Shown: positions 7,515 to 8,573 of the stretch, in pieces
Layout: each line of letters begins with the position of its first letter
How positions within the stretch are numbered: the first letter of the stretch is position 1
NCBI GenBank assembly: GCA_021160685.1
Contig: JAGHCC010000057.1
Location: 1-8,573 of the forward strand
DNA length: 8,573 bases
Source of the DNA: Desulfobulbaceae bacterium
Lineage (GTDB): Bacteria; Desulfobacterota; Desulfobulbia; Desulfobulbales; SURF-16
Direction: 5' to 3'
Position numbers and translations under genes: made by a program
Notes under the pieces: generated by a model
What the model was told of the DNA's origin: nothing
What the model saw: the letters and a program-made list of their open reading frames with translations, nothing else
Databases searched by the model: none

Positions 7515-7618
7515 CTGTTCAGCAGCACTCCACCTGTACGCGATCAGTCTGGTTCACATAGGACTACTATAGTTCTCCAGCCTGCTTGCGTACATCTGGA
7601 GCACTGCTGAGCAGTTAC
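7511..7618 (+). repeat. 108-base nested hairpin inside the MITE
   Basis: Arms 7511-7541 and 7588-7618 match at 26 of 31 positions as an inverted repeat. After a 3x3 internal loop, 7545-7552 pairs with 7577-7584 (one mismatch). After a seven-base bulge (7553-7559), 7560-7566 pairs with 7570-7576 around a CTA loop. In the rnr-trmJ transcript this would form a single long hairpin starting at the rnr stop codon. The inner right end (CTGCTGAGCAGTTAC) is a third copy of the element's terminus. Confidence 0.8.
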
Positions 7619-7665
7619 AGCATGGCACTTAGGGAAATTATATGCAACCATATCTAAATAGTTAC
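7511..7665 (+). mobile_element. Miniature inverted-repeat element (MITE), IS66-like ends, inserted at the rnr/trmJ junction
   Basis: The 155-base element starts GTAACTGTTCAG (7511-7522) and ends CTAAATAGTTAC (7654-7665). These termini are inverted repeats matching at 10 of 12 positions. An exact 8-base direct repeat, GATGAAGA, abuts both ends (7503-7510 and 7666-7673). It has no coding capacity for a transposase, so it would move only in trans. GTAA ends with 8-bp duplications are the known signature of the IS66 family; that assignment is inference from these two traits. The first bases of the element provide the TAA stop of rnr. Excising it with one duplication rebuilds GAGTGATG, in which the rnr stop TGA overlaps the next gene's ATG. 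Confidence 0.75.
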
Positions 7666-7673
7666 GATGAAGA
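7666..7673 (+). repeat. Target-site duplication, right copy
   Basis: GATGAAGA, directly before GTGATG of the methyltransferase gene. The duplication re-created the native purine-rich sequence just upstream of that start codon. Confidence 0.75.
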
Positions 7674-7676
7674 GTG

Positions 7677-8456
7677 ATGAAAAGTAAAACCTCTGCTGCC
7701 GACCTGCTGGCCAATGTGGCCATTGTTCTCGTCCGGCCGAAATATCCGGAAAATATCGGGGCAGCGGCCCGCAGCGCCAAAAATATGGGTATCAACCAAT
7801 TGCTTGTTATCCACAATGAACTGCCGGACCGGGAGAGGATGTCTAAAATGGCAACCTGTCATGCCAGGGACCTCATCGACGGAATACGCCTTTATCAACA
7901 TCTGGCTGATGCCCTGACAGAGTTTTCCTGGGTTGTGGGCACCACGGCCCGTCAAGGAAGACAGCGGCGGCTGATCACCTCACCCGAGAATATGGTGGCC
8001 GGGCTGCTGCCCAAGCTGAACAACAACAAAATCGCTTTGCTGTTTGGTCCGGAAGACAGCGGCCTGACCAATGAGGATCTGAAATTTTGCAACAGCGTCA
8101 CGACGATTCCCACGGCTGATTTTTCCTCCCTGAATCTGGCCCAGGCCGTGGCGATTCTCTGTTACGAAGTGTATAAGGGCGTACTGTCTTCTCGCGGCTG
8201 GAAAAAAATCAGCCCGAAACTGGCCAGCTCCTATGAGTTTGAAACCACCTATGGGCTCATCGAAGAAATGCTGCGTCGCATTGGCTCCTTAAAGGAGACC
8301 GATTATGATCACTGGATGAAAAATATCCGTCATTTTCTCGGCCGTGTTGAGTTGAAGGCCAGGGATACGAAGTTTCTGCAATTAATCTGTCGGCAGATTA
8401 TAGACCATTGCGGCCAAAGGGGAAAAAGGGAGATGAAACAGGGTGGAAAGAAATAA
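7677..8456 (+). CDS. trmJ: TrmJ-like tRNA 2'-O-methyltransferase (SPOUT, TrmH family group 1)
   Basis: Predicted AdoMet-dependent 2'-O-methylation of the tRNA anticodon loop (position 32 in E. coli TrmJ), acting as a knotted SPOUT dimer. Counting from the GTG at 7674, motif 1 is PENIGAAAR (25-33), motif 2 LLFGPEDSGL (122-131) and motif 3 IPT...SLNLAQAVA (145-160), all intact. An alpha-helical C-terminal part (about 185-250) resembles that of TrmJ, and the tail is Lys-rich. Length (about 260 residues) fits the family. I prefer ATG 7677 over GTG 7674 because the pre-insertion arrangement would have been a TGATG overlap with rnr. The MITE now separates the genes by 162 bases, and the local ribosome site is poor (AGAG very close to the ATG). 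TrmJ versus a related TrmH paralogue cannot be fully decided from motifs. Confidence 0.88.
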   Translation: MKSKTSAADLLANVAIVLVRPKYPENIGAAARSAKNMGINQLLVIHNELPDRERMSKMATCHARDLIDGIRLYQHLADALTEFSWVVGTTARQGRQRRLITSPENMVAGLLPKLNNNKIALLFGPEDSGLTNEDLKFCNSVTTIPTADFSSLNLAQAVAILCYEVYKGVLSSRGWKKISPKLASSYEFETTYGLIEEMLRRIGSLKETDYDHWMKNIRHFLGRVELKARDTKFLQLICRQIIDHCGQRGKREMKQGGKK

Positions 8457-8573
8457 ACTGCGCAAACTGATATTGCAGAAAAGAGAGAACTTGACCCCTG
8501 CCGAGAGGCGGAGTAAAAGCAAAGCAATTATTGATAACCTCTGGCGGATCGAGCAGTTTGCCAAAGCCGGTAC
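8443..8573 (+). CDS. 5-formyltetrahydrofolate cyclo-ligase, N-terminal part (runs off window)
   Basis: A GTG start at 8443 follows AAGGGAG (8426-8432) with ten-base spacing and overlaps the end of the methyltransferase gene by 14 bases, implying translational coupling. An in-frame TGA at 8434 rules out a start further upstream. The 43 visible codons read ERNKLRKLILQKRENLTPAE, then RRSKSKAIIDNLWRIEQFAK. This fits the N-terminal pattern of the family (K-LRK--L--R--L then S--I---L, then F--A). The enzyme converts 5-formyl-THF to 5,10-methenyl-THF using ATP in folate salvage. The diagnostic ATP-binding C-terminal motif is outside the window. Confidence 0.75.
   Translation, partial: MERNKLRKLILQKRENLTPAERRSKSKAIIDNLWRIEQFAKAG

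Noticed and set aside
7511..7618. Integron attC recombination site
   Set aside because: The palindrome has TAAC/GTTA near its ends, but the R-box consensus (RYYYAAC/GTTRRRY) fails, both arms align without the extrahelical bases typical of attC, and the 8-bp duplication points to transposition.
7615..7644. Promoter carried by the MITE for trmJ
   Set aside because: TTACAG and TATATG can be spaced 18 bases apart, but the -35 matches consensus at only two positions, so it is not supported.
1..8573. CRISPR array, tRNA or rRNA genes
   Set aside because: No regularly spaced short repeats, no tRNA cloverleaf-like segments and no rRNA signature were seen.

Overview
The window carries four complete protein genes, a fifth cut off by the right edge, and a decayed gene fragment. 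The mix suggests a Gram-negative, delta-type proteobacterium (Desulfobulbales/Desulfuromonadales-like). The reasons are a GEMM-class cyclic-dinucleotide riboswitch in front of a secreted multi-domain surface protein, a long RelA/SpoT homologue, and RNase R next to a TrmJ-type methyltransferase. This placement is inference from gene content, not a measured phylogeny.

Left part (1-2981, + strand). A riboswitch aptamer lacking its 5' strand (1-72) is followed by a hairpin (77-122) that buries the Shine-Dalgarno sequence of an 882-residue exported protein (125-2773). That protein has a signal peptide, a fibronectin-III-like domain, a cadherin/bacterial-Ig-like domain, and two copies of a large H-type-lectin-like beta module joined by a calcium-binding, Asp-rich linker. 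Its 3' end looks rearranged: a fragment just downstream (2793-2903) still encodes the last strand of a further module in another frame. A bidirectional terminator (2943-2981) separates it from the next gene.

Middle part (3041-5152, - strand). This is a full-length RSH (RelA/SpoT) protein. Its ppGpp hydrolase site is intact, but the synthetase domain has lost several catalytic residues, so it is probably a hydrolase-only enzyme. A 163-bp divergent region with overlapping promoter-like elements separates it from the rightward operon.

Right part (5316-8573, + strand). RNase R (rnr), a TrmJ-like tRNA 2'-O-methyltransferase, and the start of a 5-formyltetrahydrofolate cyclo-ligase gene form a likely operon. 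A 155-bp MITE with GTAACT ends and an exact 8-bp target duplication sits exactly at the rnr/trmJ junction. Removing the element and one duplication restores a TGATG stop/start overlap. The insertion replaced the rnr stop with one supplied by the element and left both proteins unchanged.

The most notable points are the MITE at the stop/start junction, the riboswitch with an SD-sequestering hairpin controlling a lectin-like exported protein, the synthetase-dead RSH, and the relic module downstream of the exported protein.
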